Below are positions 52,034 through 64,000 of a stretch of DNA of 64,000 nucleotides, in pieces (positions within the stretch are counted from its first letter, which is position 1; each line of letters begins with the position of its first letter). Origin of the DNA: Hirundichthys speculiger (taxonomy: Eukaryota > Chordata > Actinopteri > Beloniformes > Exocoetidae); contig JAGFBZ010001287.1 of the NCBI GenBank assembly GCA_018398805.1, forward strand, positions 1 to 64,000, read 5' to 3'. The translations under genes were made by a program, and so were the position numbers. The notes under the pieces are model-generated. The model was not told where the DNA came from and made no database searches. It worked only from the letters and a program-made list of their open reading frames with translations.

Positions 52034-52400
52034 CAGTCATGGAAAAAAATTATTAGACCACCATTTTTTCTTCACTTTCTTGTTCATTTTAATACCTGGT
52101 ACCACTAAATGTCATCATGTGACTAAAACAGACAGAAAAGAAAACACTGAATGCATAAAAGCAGTGTTTTTGGCAGTACAACGCCATAGCTATTGATGTA
52201 AAAACTTAAGTGATTTAGGTTATAATCAAGAAAACCATGGAAAATGGTCAGATATCAGCTCTTAAATAAAACTCTTATGGGCAATCTTTGTGGTTATCAT
52301 TATGTTTGTCCAAACAAATGTACCTTTAGTTGTATCAGGCATTAAAATGAACAAGAAACTGAAGAAAACAAGGGTGGTCTAATCATTTTTTCCATGACTG
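52034..52400. mobile_element. TA-target MITE L, inside K
   Basis: CAGTCATGGAAAAAAATTAT continues as TAGACCACC; the right end is GGTGGTCTAATCATTTTTTCC then ATGACTG. The element lies between TA dinucleotides. The inverted repeats are about 30 bp. The type is mariner/Tigger-like. Confidence 0.85.
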
Positions 52401-52445
52401 TAGAATCGATAAGAGAATCGATAAAGAATCGAATCATTAAAAGTG

Positions 52446-54208
52446 TGGGAGAACAAACCTGCATGATGGACCCAGGATCTGCAGCCAGCAACCCAGTTAG
52501 GATACCTCAGAGCTGGTTGAGGAGGACCTACTGTTCAGCAGCTCCTGTTGATGCTCTACTTCACATATTCAGCTGTGGATGTTTTTTTTTTTTTTTTTTA
52601 AACAGACAAAGCTGCCCAAATTGAACTGCACCTCTTCCGCTCTGCTGCTCAGCTGCACAGCTCTGCCACTAGGTGGCAGCGTGGACTCAAGAGTGAGGAA
52701 CCCTACCAACAGGTCCACCACATGTCCGTTCAGGCATTTTCAGTGTGCAACACTATCCTGCAGCTCCAAACATGACCCAGAGGACAGACTTTATTTTTAT
52801 AGGAATATTTTAATTCTGCAGGTTAGCAGCTAACCGCTACAGTCAAAACAAAGAGCCTTGAAAAAAATGTCCGGCACATTAGAAATGACATGCAGTTTTT
52901 CAAGATTTAAAAATAGAAACCATCAGGTGCAGGGTGATTGATCGACTACACGGAGGTCTGACGGATTGATCCGTTTCCAACGGGCTTCGAGTTTGTGTCT
53001 TATTCACCGTTGGTTTACAGAAACACGAGCTGTGTTGTAATTATTGAATACTTTATTTTTCTCTTCAGAGCTGGAACGCTCCTGGAGGTTATGGAAATCT
53101 GGTTTACAGTCCTTACAGTTCATTTCCAACTCATATTAACTATAATCAAAACCATGAAGGGCCCCAGATTGCCCCTCCACGTGTTTTTCTATACATTCGG
53201 TCCCGTGCTTTTTTTTTTCTCTTACGTGTGCAGAGTTGCATTAGTGGGTTTTTCTAGCCGCGTGAGGCTTGGCAGCGTTGGCGCGTTAATGCTTTCGTAC
53301 GCGTAAAATACTCAAACGTTTGATAAACGCAGCATTTCTGCACGTGCTCGGTGAGGAAAACGGCTCAAGCTTCTCAACGTGGGAACAGAATTAAAACTAG
53401 AAGAACAGTAAAGAAAAAACAGCAAGTTTAGAGTCAAACTATCGCCTGCAGAAGGGAAAAGGTTCAGCGATGAGAAAGAGTTTTAAAATAAGAGTGAATT
53501 TTTTTTTGCAGCAATTAAAGCTCTAGTATGTCCACAATCACATACTTTCATCTATAAAAGTACAACTTTATGTCACGGTGGTTCATCTTTTGTTATTTCT
53601 GCCTTGTTTATTGAATGCAGTGACGTAAGAGAGACTTGACTGCATCACGTCCTTCTGTTAGACCCTTTTTTTTATGTAAAGTTGGGCCAACCAGAACCAT
53701 TTCAGCTCTCCAAGAGATGATTTTGTTAATCAATGTGAGAGTCAAATTATTTACACCTGCCTGGAGATGCTCAGGTACCATTTTCTTCCTCTCTTTGCTT
53801 TGGGTTCAGGCCGATACTCAGTTCTGTTTGTTACAGTGATTCTTATTTAATATTCTCAGATTATAGAGTCATCCTGATGATTTGTAGCTCTAAAACAAAC
53901 AATCTGCAGGTATTTTTTTAAAAAGAAAATGCGCCCAGCTGATGTCATGATGACATGAATCACGGCTACAAAAAGAGAGACGTCAGTTGGAACAAATGAG
54001 CAGATTATAAAACTTCTTCAATCAGCGCGTGAAGACAGAAGACTTGAAGCAAAGCGCCCTGAAAAGACGAAATGCACAAAAAACAAAATAAATAAATAGT
54101 CGGTGGATGGGACCAAACTGGTAGAAATCAACTAAAAGGAACGGAATTAAGATCCAGAAAAACCAAACATTAAAACAAAAACCCCAACAAGGTTCCAGTG
54201 GGTTAAAG
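52446..54208. other. Nothing recognised
   Basis: Poly-T at 52580 and a pyrimidine tract before 53068 are present, but no convincing exon or repeat was identified. Confidence 0.45.
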
Positions 54209-54664
54209 CAGTGGTCCCCGACCCCATGGCCGTGGACCGGTACCGGGTCGTGGATCAATTGGTACCAGGCCATGCAAGAAAAAATTAGCTATTTAAGTTT
54301 TATTAATTGTGAGAGTCTGAACGAGCTTTTATTTTGAAAAAAAATATTTTATTTTGAAAAATCAAAAAGAAACAGACGTCTTTGGAAAGTTTCCTTGTGA
54401 AGGGGAAAATGTACAGTGAAGAAAAAGAAGAACCTACAACTTCCAAGAAAAAGAGATTTTAACAGACAATACCAGGAAATATGGATTTATCACGACAGGT
54501 GATTCCCACGTACCAGTTTTTTATTTTTTTTAATTTAATAGGTACAGAGGATGTAACCAGAGACTTTAATGTTTTCATGTTATGTAATTGCCGTAATGTA
54601 ACGAGAAAACCCCCTCGGTCCGTGGTAAAATTGTGATGTACTGACCGGTCCGCAGTTACAAAAA
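54209..54664 (+). mobile_element. Charlie-like hAT MITE family M, copy M1, 3' end lost
   Basis: CAGTGGTCCCCGACCCC with CGTGGACCGGTACCGGG motifs runs to GGTCCGCAGTTACAAAA. The final TGGTTGGGGACCACTG is missing. Confidence 0.75.
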
Positions 54665-55156
54665 CTCATTAAAGGACTGTAGATGACTGCATGAAAGTGC
54701 TGATCAGTGATCGATCGCCAGTCCACATTTCTCCAGTCACTGTTAAAACGCGGGTGTTTGTCACGGATTAAAGCCGTTAGAAAAAACTTTTTTATTTTTC
54801 TCATGATGTCACAATATTTTAATCAGAATTGAGCAATTTCATATTTCTTTCCTCTGCTTGATTAAAAATAAATACATTTGTGATTTTCTCTCTTTTATAA
54901 ATGTTTCTTAAAGAAGCCAGAATGTTAGATGAAAATATTCAATTAGTTCATTAATGTCAATATCACTTAAATAAAGAAATGCAAGAATTGAACTTAAAGC
55001 GCTGCCTCAAATACGTGAAACGAGAAGGTATTTATATCGTGATATCTGAACACGTTGATCATGAAGCAGATTAAACTTCTTTTAGCAGACGTGAAAGTCG
55101 ACCCGTCTCCAGCTGGAGAGCAGCTTCAACCACCAGGGGGGGCTGGTCACCTAGGA

Positions 55157-55682
55157 CAGTGGTACCCCGGCCGCGGACTGGTACCGGGCCGTGGATCAAT
55201 TGGTACCGGGCCGGGCAAGAAAAAATTAGTTATTTTATGAGTCTAAACAAGCTTTTATTTTGAAAGATCTCTTATTTTGAAAAATCGCCGGATTCTCTCG
55301 GTTACATCTCGGTCACTTGAGCGCAAAAATTTAACCCCAGCTAGCAAAATTAGTAGGAAACACGTCTTCGGAAAGTTTCCTTGTGAAGAGAAGATGTACA
55401 GTGAAGAGAAAGAAGAACAGCTGACGACTTACAAAAAAAGAAAGTTTTTAACAGACAATACCAGGAGTCCTACTGAAATATGGATTTATCACCACAGGTG
55501 ATCCCGATCTTTTTTTTTTGTTTTTATTTATTAATGGGTACAGAGGATGTTAACAGAGACTTTGATGTTATACTCATGTTATGTTATTGCCGTAATGTAA
55601 CAAGGAAGCCCCGCCCCCCCGGTCCGTGACAAAATTATCAAGCCTTGACGGTCCGCAGTTACAAAATGGTTGGGGACCACAG
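55157..55682 (+). mobile_element. Charlie-like hAT MITE family M, copy M2
   Basis: CAGTGGTACCCCGGCCGCGG...GGTTGGGGACCACAG is flanked by acctagga and atctagga. The internal frame at 55277-55501 includes KKRKFLTDNTRSPTEIW, a fragment resembling the N-terminal part of Charlie-type transposases; no catalytic region remains. Confidence 0.82.
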
Positions 55683-55969
55683 ATCTAGGACAATGACTTC
55701 TACAGGTTTGTCCATCGTAGCTCTGGGTTTCTGGGGTCCGTCTCTCTTTACCTCCGACTTCAGCAACTCATGCTTCTTAAACGCTTCATACGGTTTGCTT
55801 GTTTTTTTTTCACCTCTGGAAACCGAAGCCTTCCATCACATCAGACGATGCATCAGCACTCAGCGACGCCTTTATTTTCAGTATTGGCACGTATTTCCGA
55901 TACCAGTAACAGCTTTACACTTGGCTACAGGCAAAAACACCCCGACTTCATTTTAGTTTTTTCCAAATA

Positions 55970-56709
55970 CAGTGGTACATCTACTTACGAAATTAATTGG
56001 CTCTGGAAGTAGTTTCGTAACCTACAAATTTTCTTAAGTAGAGACGTGTTTTCCATGTAAATGCTCTAATCCGTTCCAAGCCCCCCAAAATTTAAACATA
56101 TGTTTTTTTTAGAAATTATAAATAATACATTAAATGACATAAAAACCTGTAAGAAATACATGTTAGAACTAGAAAAGCACTCTGAGGACGCAGACCTCCA
56201 CCAAGCGCAACAATTATCGAAAATTTGAAAGTGATCCAGAATCCAGGATTTATTCCGGATCACAACCAAAATGAAATCAGTTCTTCCTTTTCACATTTCC
56301 CACAACTCCGGAAAATTTCATCAATATCCATCCATACGTTTTTGAGTTATCTTGACAGATAAACGCTGACAAAAACATAACCGCCTTGGCGGAGGTAAAA
56401 ATTGTTTGTTTACTTGGGTTGCTGGGTTACGCTCATACAGACAAGGGGCCCTCCTGGCCAATGGGATGCCAGGAAGATGCTAAGCGATAGCCAATGGCAG
56501 AGCAGCTCGGACGCACAGCTTTCAAACCGAGATACAGAGCCGACAGCTATGTTTACGTTCAGTAAACTCTGCGAGTAGCAGCGCTACTGGATTTTAGCCT
56601 TTCGTATCCTGAAATTTCTTTCGCAACAAGAGGCAATATTTTCCCATTGATGCGTTTCGTAACCTGAAAATTTCGTATGTAGTGGCGTTTGTAAGTAGAG
56701 GTACCGCGG
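55970..56709 (+). mobile_element. MITE family I, copy I3, complete
   Basis: CAGTGGTACATCTACTTACG...GTAAGTAGAGGTACCGCGG lies between TA dinucleotides (55968-55969, 56710-56711). It carries the same internal CCTCCACCAAG...CTTGGCGGAGG module as I2. Confidence 0.85.
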
Positions 56710-58060
56710 TACAGCATCACTGCATCTGATGCGTCACTGTCTGTTTCCAACTGACTTTGAGCCGCTGGCTTTTTCTAATGAATCCCAGTTGCATGGTTGG
56801 CTTTTACAAAAAACTCAAATTTGGACTTCATCATTTCTTACTTATTAGGACCGAGAAACAGGCCAGTGGGGGGGATTCTTTACATACGGCGTGTTCCCAT
56901 GTTAACTGCTCATCTTTATTGATCTGGACACTTCTTTTCATTTCCTAAAACCCAGAATGGCTCCACTTGTGTCGCCAACACATGCGTTCCAGATATGGAG
57001 CCCACCTCGACCATCCCACGCGGGACGAGACGAGATGCCCGTTTTGGGCCCGCGGCCCGCTGTGCACCCACCCGTGCGCTCACGTTGACCGGTTGGAAAC
57101 AGGGCGTCGGCTCAGCCGTAACTTCATTCATTCTGCATGAACGGAAGGAGAACCGTTCATCGTCATGATTATTATTAAAGGAGGGCTACAAGGTACCGAA
57201 ACTGATCTCATCTACACGTTTTTAGTATGTGATAGTTTTACCAACAGCTGCAAGCCTTTTAGGTGGAGCTTTGATGTTTCCTTGGGACTGCACGGTTTCT
57301 GGAGTATCACCTTGTGAGAACAGGTCGTTACGAACGACCTTGTTGAGCCCGAAGTCTGTTGGGATGTCATTAAAATTGTCACTTCAGGCCAGATTTTCCT
57401 CAAAGGGACGCTTCATGATGTCAAGAGTTTCACCAAGTCATGAAAGCTCATCTTCAACTCATCGCTCCTTACTGGAACAATAAAACGTCTGAAGAACGGG
57501 GCTCGAATTTTCATTTCTCTCTCCGGTCTTTCATGCCGCCGTCCACATGTGAGAGCTGTTTCCCAGATGTGATGGGAGTGATCTCATCTCGACGGGAGCG
57601 ATCCGGTCTGGTTTTCTCCGCTGCTGCCGGTACGATGACGCGGCAGGTGGAGCTTTGCTGAAGACCTTTTCCCGAACCCGTGCTACTCGTTCTTCTGCGA
57701 GACAGCTGCCGAAGCACAACGGCGCCTTTCTCAACGGCTGATGACTTCAGAGAGGTGATGGATCTCATCTGCAGATCTGGGGATAATTCATGCACCACCG
57801 TAGGCTCTGGGATTTACTGCGTCCAGTTAGGTAATGGATGCCACCTGCAGAGGGTCGGCGTCAGGGTAGAGCTGTAATCCACTCACAATAACGGCTTTAT
57901 CAGCGTAGCCCACCTCCACCACTCCCCTCCATGATGACGTCAGCATAAGCTTTTACCTTTTACACTCTATAAAGTGTTCTCAAAGTCTTGGATCAAGGCA
58001 AGTGGACTTCCTTTTCTTTGTACGTGAAGACGTCTCTCCCTCCAACCAGATGGATTAGTC
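56710..58060. other. Unresolved; possibly old retroelement-derived
   Basis: Overlapping frames on both strands (57212-57877) have no recognised domain. GACGTCTTCACGTACAAAG with CTTGATCCAAGACTTTGAG (minus, about 58035-57970) resembles a dispersed fish repeat I cannot name. Confidence 0.3.
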
Positions 58061-58244
58061 CAGAGGTGGCCAAAGTCGTTCCTTCTTCACACTCTGATAC
58101 AAGCGACTGTGTCATTAACAGACATGTGCTGACCTTGATGACCAGATGATGGTGGACATCAATTAGGATCAGGTGTGTTAAAGCAGGGAATCATCTAAAA
58201 CCTGCAGGACAGCGGCCTTCAGGGACCGACTTTGGCCAACCTTG
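58061..58244 (+). mobile_element. Short hAT MITE U
   Basis: CAGAGGTGGCCAAAGTCG...CGACTTTGGCCAACCTTG is flanked by an exact duplication, gattagtc (58053-58060, 58245-58252). At 184 bp it is the smallest complete hAT-type copy here. Confidence 0.9.
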
Positions 58245-58987
58245 GATTAGTCGGTTCAAACTGGTCCGGAGTTTCAGTTTGGAAGATTGCCATCTCCACG
58301 TGAAGCTCTCCGGAGGTGGCTCGAATGTTGCTAAATATAAGAAGACCCAACCTTATCGAGCTTTTAAATACCCATCACACGAAAGAGCACGAAGAGCTTC
58401 GTAACCTAAAGGGACAGAAAATGGAAATTTGCTTTTCAGGAAACAAGAGAGATTCCTCAAAGAAGACCAAAATGCAACAGGAACAAGGGTCAAAACTGTA
58501 GAAGCCATCACGCTGGACGAGCAGCTCCTGGTGGAGGTCGCTGGTCCTGACCACGTAGCCCTGCGATGCCCGACGTGAAATAATAGACAGAAATTTCTAG
58601 TTTTCTGAGTTTGGAGTGTTTACAAACAAAGATATCAGAAGTTCATGTACCAAATATGACCCATTTTCCATTATTGGGTTGACTGAACATTTGAACAGTA
58701 CACCACAGTACTGGTGCTCAAAAAGAGCATTTAAAAATAGAAAAATTAAATTGTTTTTTCCTAACCAACCTTTAATAAGGGGAAGAATCTGAGTTACACC
58801 ACTGATGACGTCGTCCAGTGTTGCAGAACTTATTCCTTTGAAGTGAATTTAATTCACTTCAATTAATTAATTCAGTTAATTAATTTATTCGGAGAATAAG
58901 TACTTTATTCTCATATCTGAAGCTTTTTGTTTTTTTCCTCCCCCCCACCATTAAATGGCTGACACACCTCTGCCAACACACTAAAAC
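58245..58987. other. Nothing recognised
   Basis: Palindromic AATTAATTAATT patch near 58860; no feature supported. Confidence 0.45.
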
Positions 58988-59902
58988 TAGGGGTGCACGA
59001 AATCCAACAGGCTAATAACAGGAAATTATGACGTCATCCCGATAAGTCCGATATCTTGACGAAAAATAGAAAAGGCTGAAAGAACGACTGGCAAATGAGA
59101 GAACGTGGGAATTAACGTTACACCTTGAACGCAGCCTGCAGCACAGCGTGCTGATGAAAACAAACATGGCGATGGTATGAAAATTCATTAAAGTTTTAGA
59201 AGAAGATAGTTTGGTAGGTATTTGTGATGAATGCTCCAAGCAAATTCTCCAAGAAGGGAAAAATAGCACAAGCTTTAATACGTCAAACCCGATCAGCCAT
59301 CTGAAACGTAACCATCGCTTCCATGGAGTTTTAAAATCACACTAACATGAGCTAACGTGAGCTAATGCTAACGTGTGCAAGCCAGCAGCAAGTGTTCTTT
59401 CCCCTTCCCTCTCCACTCTTCTCTCCTTTCCTCTCCCTCATTTCTCTAATCTAAAGCTTCCATGACATTAAAAAAAGAGAAAACTACTGAACCTCATTAA
59501 CTATAATTAAAGGTATCAATTTAAATGGAACCACAAGCCAAAATCCTTTTAAATGTTAATCTTTTTCAGTTTGTAATTCTGATGCATGTATTTCCATCAG
59601 TTCAAGGAGCCTTTATTTTTTTATATTAGTCAGTAATGAACCTTATTTAAGTTGATGTGAGATATCAAATACGTTTTTGTTTGATAGCTTTAAGAAAATG
59701 TTTGAGAGGCTTGACAGTAGTTTTTTTATTGGAAAAAATAAATATGTGTTCATTTAAAGAGTCAAAACTATTTTTGATTTTGATTCATAGTATTGATGTG
59801 ATGATCTTAGGTATATGTGTGTGTTATCGGTTATTGGTGTTGGCCTTTAGGAGCTGAAAGTTATCGGTATCGGTTTTAAAAAACAGTTATCGTGCATCCC
59901 TA
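58988..59902 (+). mobile_element. hAT MITE family E, copy E3
   Basis: TAGGGGTGCACGAAATCC...GTTATCGTGCATCCCTA; the flanks actaaaac and actacact match weakly. It carries the best-preserved family-E BED finger. A young-looking right end contrasts with a diverged left end. Confidence 0.78.
59178..59334 (+). pseudogene. BED zinc-finger frame in E3
   Basis: The open plus-strand frame reads KFIKVLEEDSLVGICDECSK, then TSFNTSNPISHLKRNHRF. CxxC and HLxxxH are intact, spacing as in BED fingers. The aromatic start is weakened compared with E2. No catalytic domain follows. Confidence 0.75.
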
Positions 59903-61096
59903 ACTACACTAACCCAACCCTGGCAGGTTCTGGAAAAATGAAGAGAAAGATGGACCTGCAGGCTTTTCAGTTGGAACGATGGCCGGCATCATTTGACAGA
60001 CCGAGGAGTCAACGAGGGCACGTCAGCTGATTTGACCGGGATAACTCGGTCTCCCGGGGGGGTCGGTGGTGACATTGCTATCAGACTGGAGATCGAGCGT
60101 ATGGATACCCCAGACTTCCCTGCCGACTGCACCCACTTGGAAAAAAATTAATGAATATTCTGCGTTTCAGGACCGTGAGACTCCTGGTCCGTGCAGGACC
60201 AGAAGTTCCTGTAAGCTCCTGCTGACAGCGGAGCGTTGGTCCTCGTGTGATAAGAGCGCCGGTTGATAGATAACTATGTCTCTGGCTCGTGTAGTGGAAA
60301 CCATCATGGAAACTTGTAATGCTGCTATAAATAAATCTCCCCGGCTCTGTTGCCAGTCAGACTATCGGCCCATCCGTCAGCGGTCTGTTGATGTTCAGCT
60401 CTGTCCTCGTAGCTGCTAGCTTGACGACTCATTTGTCTATGAGCACGCTTCGTCTACAAAGTCTTACGGCTGCAGAGCACTAGAGGAGCAGATTATTCTA
60501 TTCAGCGGCAGCTGCAGAGACGAGACAGTTTTTACGATGGAGGCGCATTCGTCCATATGTTTGAAGGTTTACCTTGGAGCACCTGTTGCTGCTCACACCA
60601 GCAGCTGTTGGCCTTGTGATACTCCCAGCTCTCCCACTTTATCGCCCTCCTCCCGCCTCTGCAAACACACACTCGCACTCACTCGCAGAGATGGTCAAGG
60701 TGGCAGGAGAGGATCGTTTTCAAGTGAACCGGTAATAAGACCGGAGGGCGCTGCGAGAGCAGGTGAAACACGGTAGCTTGTTAGCGCATGTGGATGTAAA
60801 TACAGACGTGGCTTCAGCCACCGTTGAAACCTGATCATTTAATAACAAAAGTGATCTAATCCTTAATATGAGTTGGTGGCAAGAACACTTTGACATCTTC
60901 CACGAGCAGCTAATTGGAAAATGAAATGAGAAATGACGATCACAACTAAGACAAACATGACATATTGAAAATTCACTCTGTTTAAATCTGCTGTTTTTAG
61001 CTTAGCTTAGCTCATGCTAACCTATGATGCTAGCTCACGCTACCTCGCACTCATTTTCATCCATCCATCCTCATTTCAGATGTCATTAATCTAAAT
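59903..61096. other. Nothing recognised
   Basis: Unique-looking intergenic sequence. TTAGCTTAGCTTAGC and GCTAnC variants occur near 61000. Confidence 0.45.
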
Positions 61097-61936
61097 TATG
61101 GCTGGGTAACAATTAAAATTTTAAATTGCGATTAATCGCATGATTTCCCTGATGAATCACGATTAATCGCACTGTATACGCAAAATCAAATAATGAATTC
61201 AAAAGTAGTGTAAAGGTCACTTTTATTTAAATGTTCTGCTGCCATATGAACTAAAGCACCATAACATTTGTTGTTCAAACACTTTTAACATCAGCACTTG
61301 TAAGTAACACATATCCGTGTATCATTCATTCTTTCCATTTACAACTGTCAATCAAAAATAAAATAAAAAAATTAAAAAGTGACATTTTATCACATTTTCA
61401 TTTTTTAACACAAAAAAACCAAAAAAAAAAAGCCTGTTTTTTTTATATTTCAATTTTAGACTTGGATGAAAAATAGAAAATTAAAAAACCGGTCACAGAA
61501 CTGAATTAGTTTTATAATGGAGGACTGGACTTTCTGTTGTCATTACACATCTGTGCCACTAGATGGAGCCGCACTGCAGTAACCAGCTAGAGAACAGCAG
61601 GACAGTGAACACATGGAGCAGATCTGATGGAACATGGAGGAATGACGCAAAAGTTTTGTTGCAGTCCAGAATTTTTTTTTTTCAGACAGAATTGCTAATA
61701 TTGTTGACTGAGTTGCTACCTGAACTGTAAAGTTCTCGGATTTTTACCGTTCTCCATGTCTGGTTTCGCTTTCCATGTTTACCTGCCAATTCTCTTCCGG
61801 TTCTGCAGCAGCCAATAACAGACTTTTCAAAACAAAAGCATGTGAGCAACATGCATTCAAGCGCGATAAAATAAATGTCGGCGTTAATAAATTAATGAGT
61901 TAACCCGATAATAACGTGTTAACTTGCCCAGTCCTA
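61097..61936 (+). mobile_element. hAT MITE Q1
   Basis: TATGGCTGGGTAACAATT...AACTTGCCCAGTCCTA is flanked by atctaaat and atctaaac. The ends carry TGCGATTAATCGCA palindromes and GTTAACCCG. The style is similar to Q2, but the ends differ. Confidence 0.8.
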
Positions 61937-62394
61937 ATCTAAACAATATCTGAAACAGGGGCGGTTGAAGCCCATTTATACTTCCACGTGAGGACGGTGC
62001 TGTAGGTGTGGACTCCATGCCGTGAGCTACGCTGGGCCCCAACGTGCACCTCTCTCCAAATCTACACGGCGACTTCATCTTCATATTTCCTGACGCTTCA
62101 TTGTCTTTAAGTCGGGTTGAACAACAGCAGAGCAGAGCTCCCATCACTTCGCTGAAATCGTCTGATTATCTGATGGTTCCAACAAGACAGCTTGGTCGAA
62201 ATAAAACCCTCCGTGCAAGAAAACGGAGGGGAGAGCGATGCCCCTGTACGTGAAATCACTCCCTTGTTGAAATGGAGCCATGAGCCTTTGATTCCTTTAA
62301 CTCAGACTGCACTCCCTCGATTCACATTTCCAAACAAATCAGCATTTAAAACCAAAACATGCTCACGTTCACGCACCGCCGCGTGGGTCCGCGG
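61937..62394. other. Nothing recognised
   Basis: Interval between Q1 and V; short frames only. Confidence 0.45.
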
Positions 62395-63324
62395 TAGGGA
62401 TGGAACGGTTACCAGTATTACAGTAAAGCGTGGTAAAATTTTACGCGATAACGATTACCGTTTATGTTTGACTTCATCTCATTATCCCGGTCGATTACCA
62501 GGATATGTAATATCAGCCTCATTCAAGTCTGCGAGCGACTTGCGACTGTGTCTCGTACAAATTTGTAGCTTGTAACATCGGCATCGTAACGTGAGCATGG
62601 CGGAAAGTGGTGATAGCACGCAGGACATTAAAAAAATTGCCGGAACGATGTTCTTCTGATGCAGTTAAAACATTTATTTATTCCATTAACTGATCCGACA
62701 ACCATAACGCCGACAGTTAGCGCCACAGCGGTCAAAAAAAACCTTTTACCCCTTCCGGGTCAAACACCTAACCAATAACAGGCAGCTACCTTTATACCTG
62801 ACCCTCAGGTAACAACACAGCGACACCCACAGACACACAGAGTGAACTACAATTCAGAACAACATATTTGGCTCCTAAACAACTGTTTCTTTATTTGCAC
62901 ATTTATACTTATTTAAGGTTCAGCTTAAAGTCAAACGTTTATTTCATTTGAACTTTAATAACTATAATTGTTGTTCCTGATAATTGTTTGCATATTTTTG
63001 ACCTACCATGGTTGTTAAAGTGTTTATTTAAATTTGCACCAGACAATGAAGCTTTGTTCCTGTTATTTATTTTGTTCATTTAAAATAAAACCTCTTTCTG
63101 TGCCAGTTGTTTGCCCTTTTAATGTGAAAGTTTCATTTTGATAAGATTTTGGCTTCTGATGTTTAAATATGACAAGAAAATCACAAGATTTTGTGAAATT
63201 ATTAAAATGTATGTGTTTTTTAGACATTTGTACAGCAATTAAAAATATCGCGATAATATCGTAAACCGTGATAATTTGGTCACGATAATCGCGATATCAA
63301 CTTTTCCATATCATTACATCCCTA
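62395..63324. mobile_element. hAT-like MITE V
   Basis: TAGGGATGGAACGGTTACC...CCATATCATTACATCCCTA; the flanks gtccgcgg and gtcctcag match at six of eight. Subterminal CGCGATAATATCG and GATAACGATTACCG motifs occur. No transposase domain was seen. Confidence 0.75.
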
Positions 63325-64000
63325 GTCCTCAGTCGACGGAAACTTGGAAGCCAGCGTTTACATTACGCTCAGTAACGTAAAAACGCGTTATTTGCAGCAA
63401 GGTTTGATTAAGGTTCAAGTTTTAAATGTTGTATTTTTATCAGTCTGCACCCCGTGCTCACAACCAGCATGGCTTGTCCACTCAGGCTTCGTCATGGATA
63501 CAGCTGTCACATGGTGCTCAGCAGCGGGACGTGTTCCCAGCCTGCATGCCTGCGGGAGCCTCCAGTATGTACTGTATGTGCATGCGTAAGCACAGCGGAC
63601 ATGTCTGTCATCTTCCGCTGAACGGGTTCAGATGGGACATCTGCTGCTGCTGAGCTTCTGCCGCTGTTTGGAGAAGCAACTTGTTGCATAATACCGCTGA
63701 AAGCTACAGCGCGGCGCACGGCTACAGCTCCTCGCAGTCGATGTTTGGCCAGCTCCCCTGTTCAGAGATATCCTTTCATCACCGCCGCCTCATTCCCTTT
63801 CAAGCACGAGGAGGGAAGTGTTTCAAGAGCGTTCACAATTAAAGCATATCAGTTAACGTTTTACACGGTTTTAAATCTTTAAATTTGCTCCTCCGCTGGT
63901 GCTTCCAATTCACGTGTATGCTGAAAGTTTTATTCTGTTTTGGGTCAAGTTGAATTTTGTCTTTTGCCGGCTCCTTGCACCTGATGTAACTCGTTCCTGC
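63325..64000. other. Nothing recognised to window end
   Basis: Overlapping short frames at 63344-63719 on both strands have no domain or splice context. Confidence 0.4.

Larger units (their letters stand above)
51089..52445 (+). mobile_element. hAT element K, interrupted by L
   Basis: The left end is TAGGGCTGGGAATCGAGAACC, with GAACCGGTTCC palindromes. The right part, after L, is GAATCGATAAGAGAATCG. The right terminus and duplication are not clear. A decayed BED finger lies at 51307-51475. The element is related in style to J. Confidence 0.65.

Noticed and set aside
57212..57877. Cluster of frames on both strands
   Set aside because: No recognisable domain on either strand and frames interrupt each other; left as unresolved.

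Overview
This window looks like teleost fish DNA, probably percomorph, and one gene anchors it. The evidence is spliced vertebrate exons with canonical GT/AG junctions and a very dense load of hAT-type and Tc1/mariner-type elements, many nested, plus decayed LINE copies. No bacterial-style operons, CRISPR arrays, rRNA or tRNA genes are visible. The species cannot be named from the sequence alone.

Gene content: the 5' two thirds of a solute-carrier-41 gene lie on the minus strand. Six shared exons (10032-9925, 8460-8389, 8264-8120, 6086-5940, 3317-3173, 3042-2963) join in perfect reading phase and encode the MgtE-type Mg2+ transporter core. The protein resembles SLC41A3 more than A1 or A2 by my recollection of those families. 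The 3' exons lie to the left of the window. Two different upstream exons, 36077-35743 (1a) and 22117-21923 (1b), each carry an ATG, an alternative cytosolic N-terminus and a related version of the first transmembrane segment. Both end on a CAG/CAA glutamine codon in phase 0, so either can splice to the exon at 10032. This implies two promoters: one just upstream of 22117, and one in a CpG-rich block near 38.7-38.9 kb. The gene spans at least 36 kb, mostly transposon-filled introns.

Layout: 1-10 kb holds the shared exons separated by MITEs, a 37-bp G run and a MITE with a 20-bp minisatellite in its terminal repeat. 10-21.9 kb is the intron below exon 1b, with 21-bp and 11/22-bp minisatellites, a Tc1-like relic and nested MITEs. 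21.9-22.3 kb is exon 1b and its promoter. 23.4-25.4 kb is a three-level nest (J containing I1 containing H1) with two BED-finger reading frames. 26-35.6 kb is more nested MITEs. 35.7-36.1 kb is exon 1a. 36.8-37.8 kb is a three-unit tandem MITE array inside one target-site duplication. 38.2-64 kb has no recognised host gene and consists of LINE reverse-transcriptase relics (about 42.9-47.6 kb and 48.2-49.8 kb) and many hAT, Tigger-like and Tc1-like elements.

MITE families are labelled A-W for cross-reference; the labels are mine, not database names. Target-site duplications were read by eye. The strongest themes are the alternative first exons, the tandem MITE arrays, CGATA-rich element ends alongside BED-finger relics, and a MADF-domain fragment carried inside a MITE.
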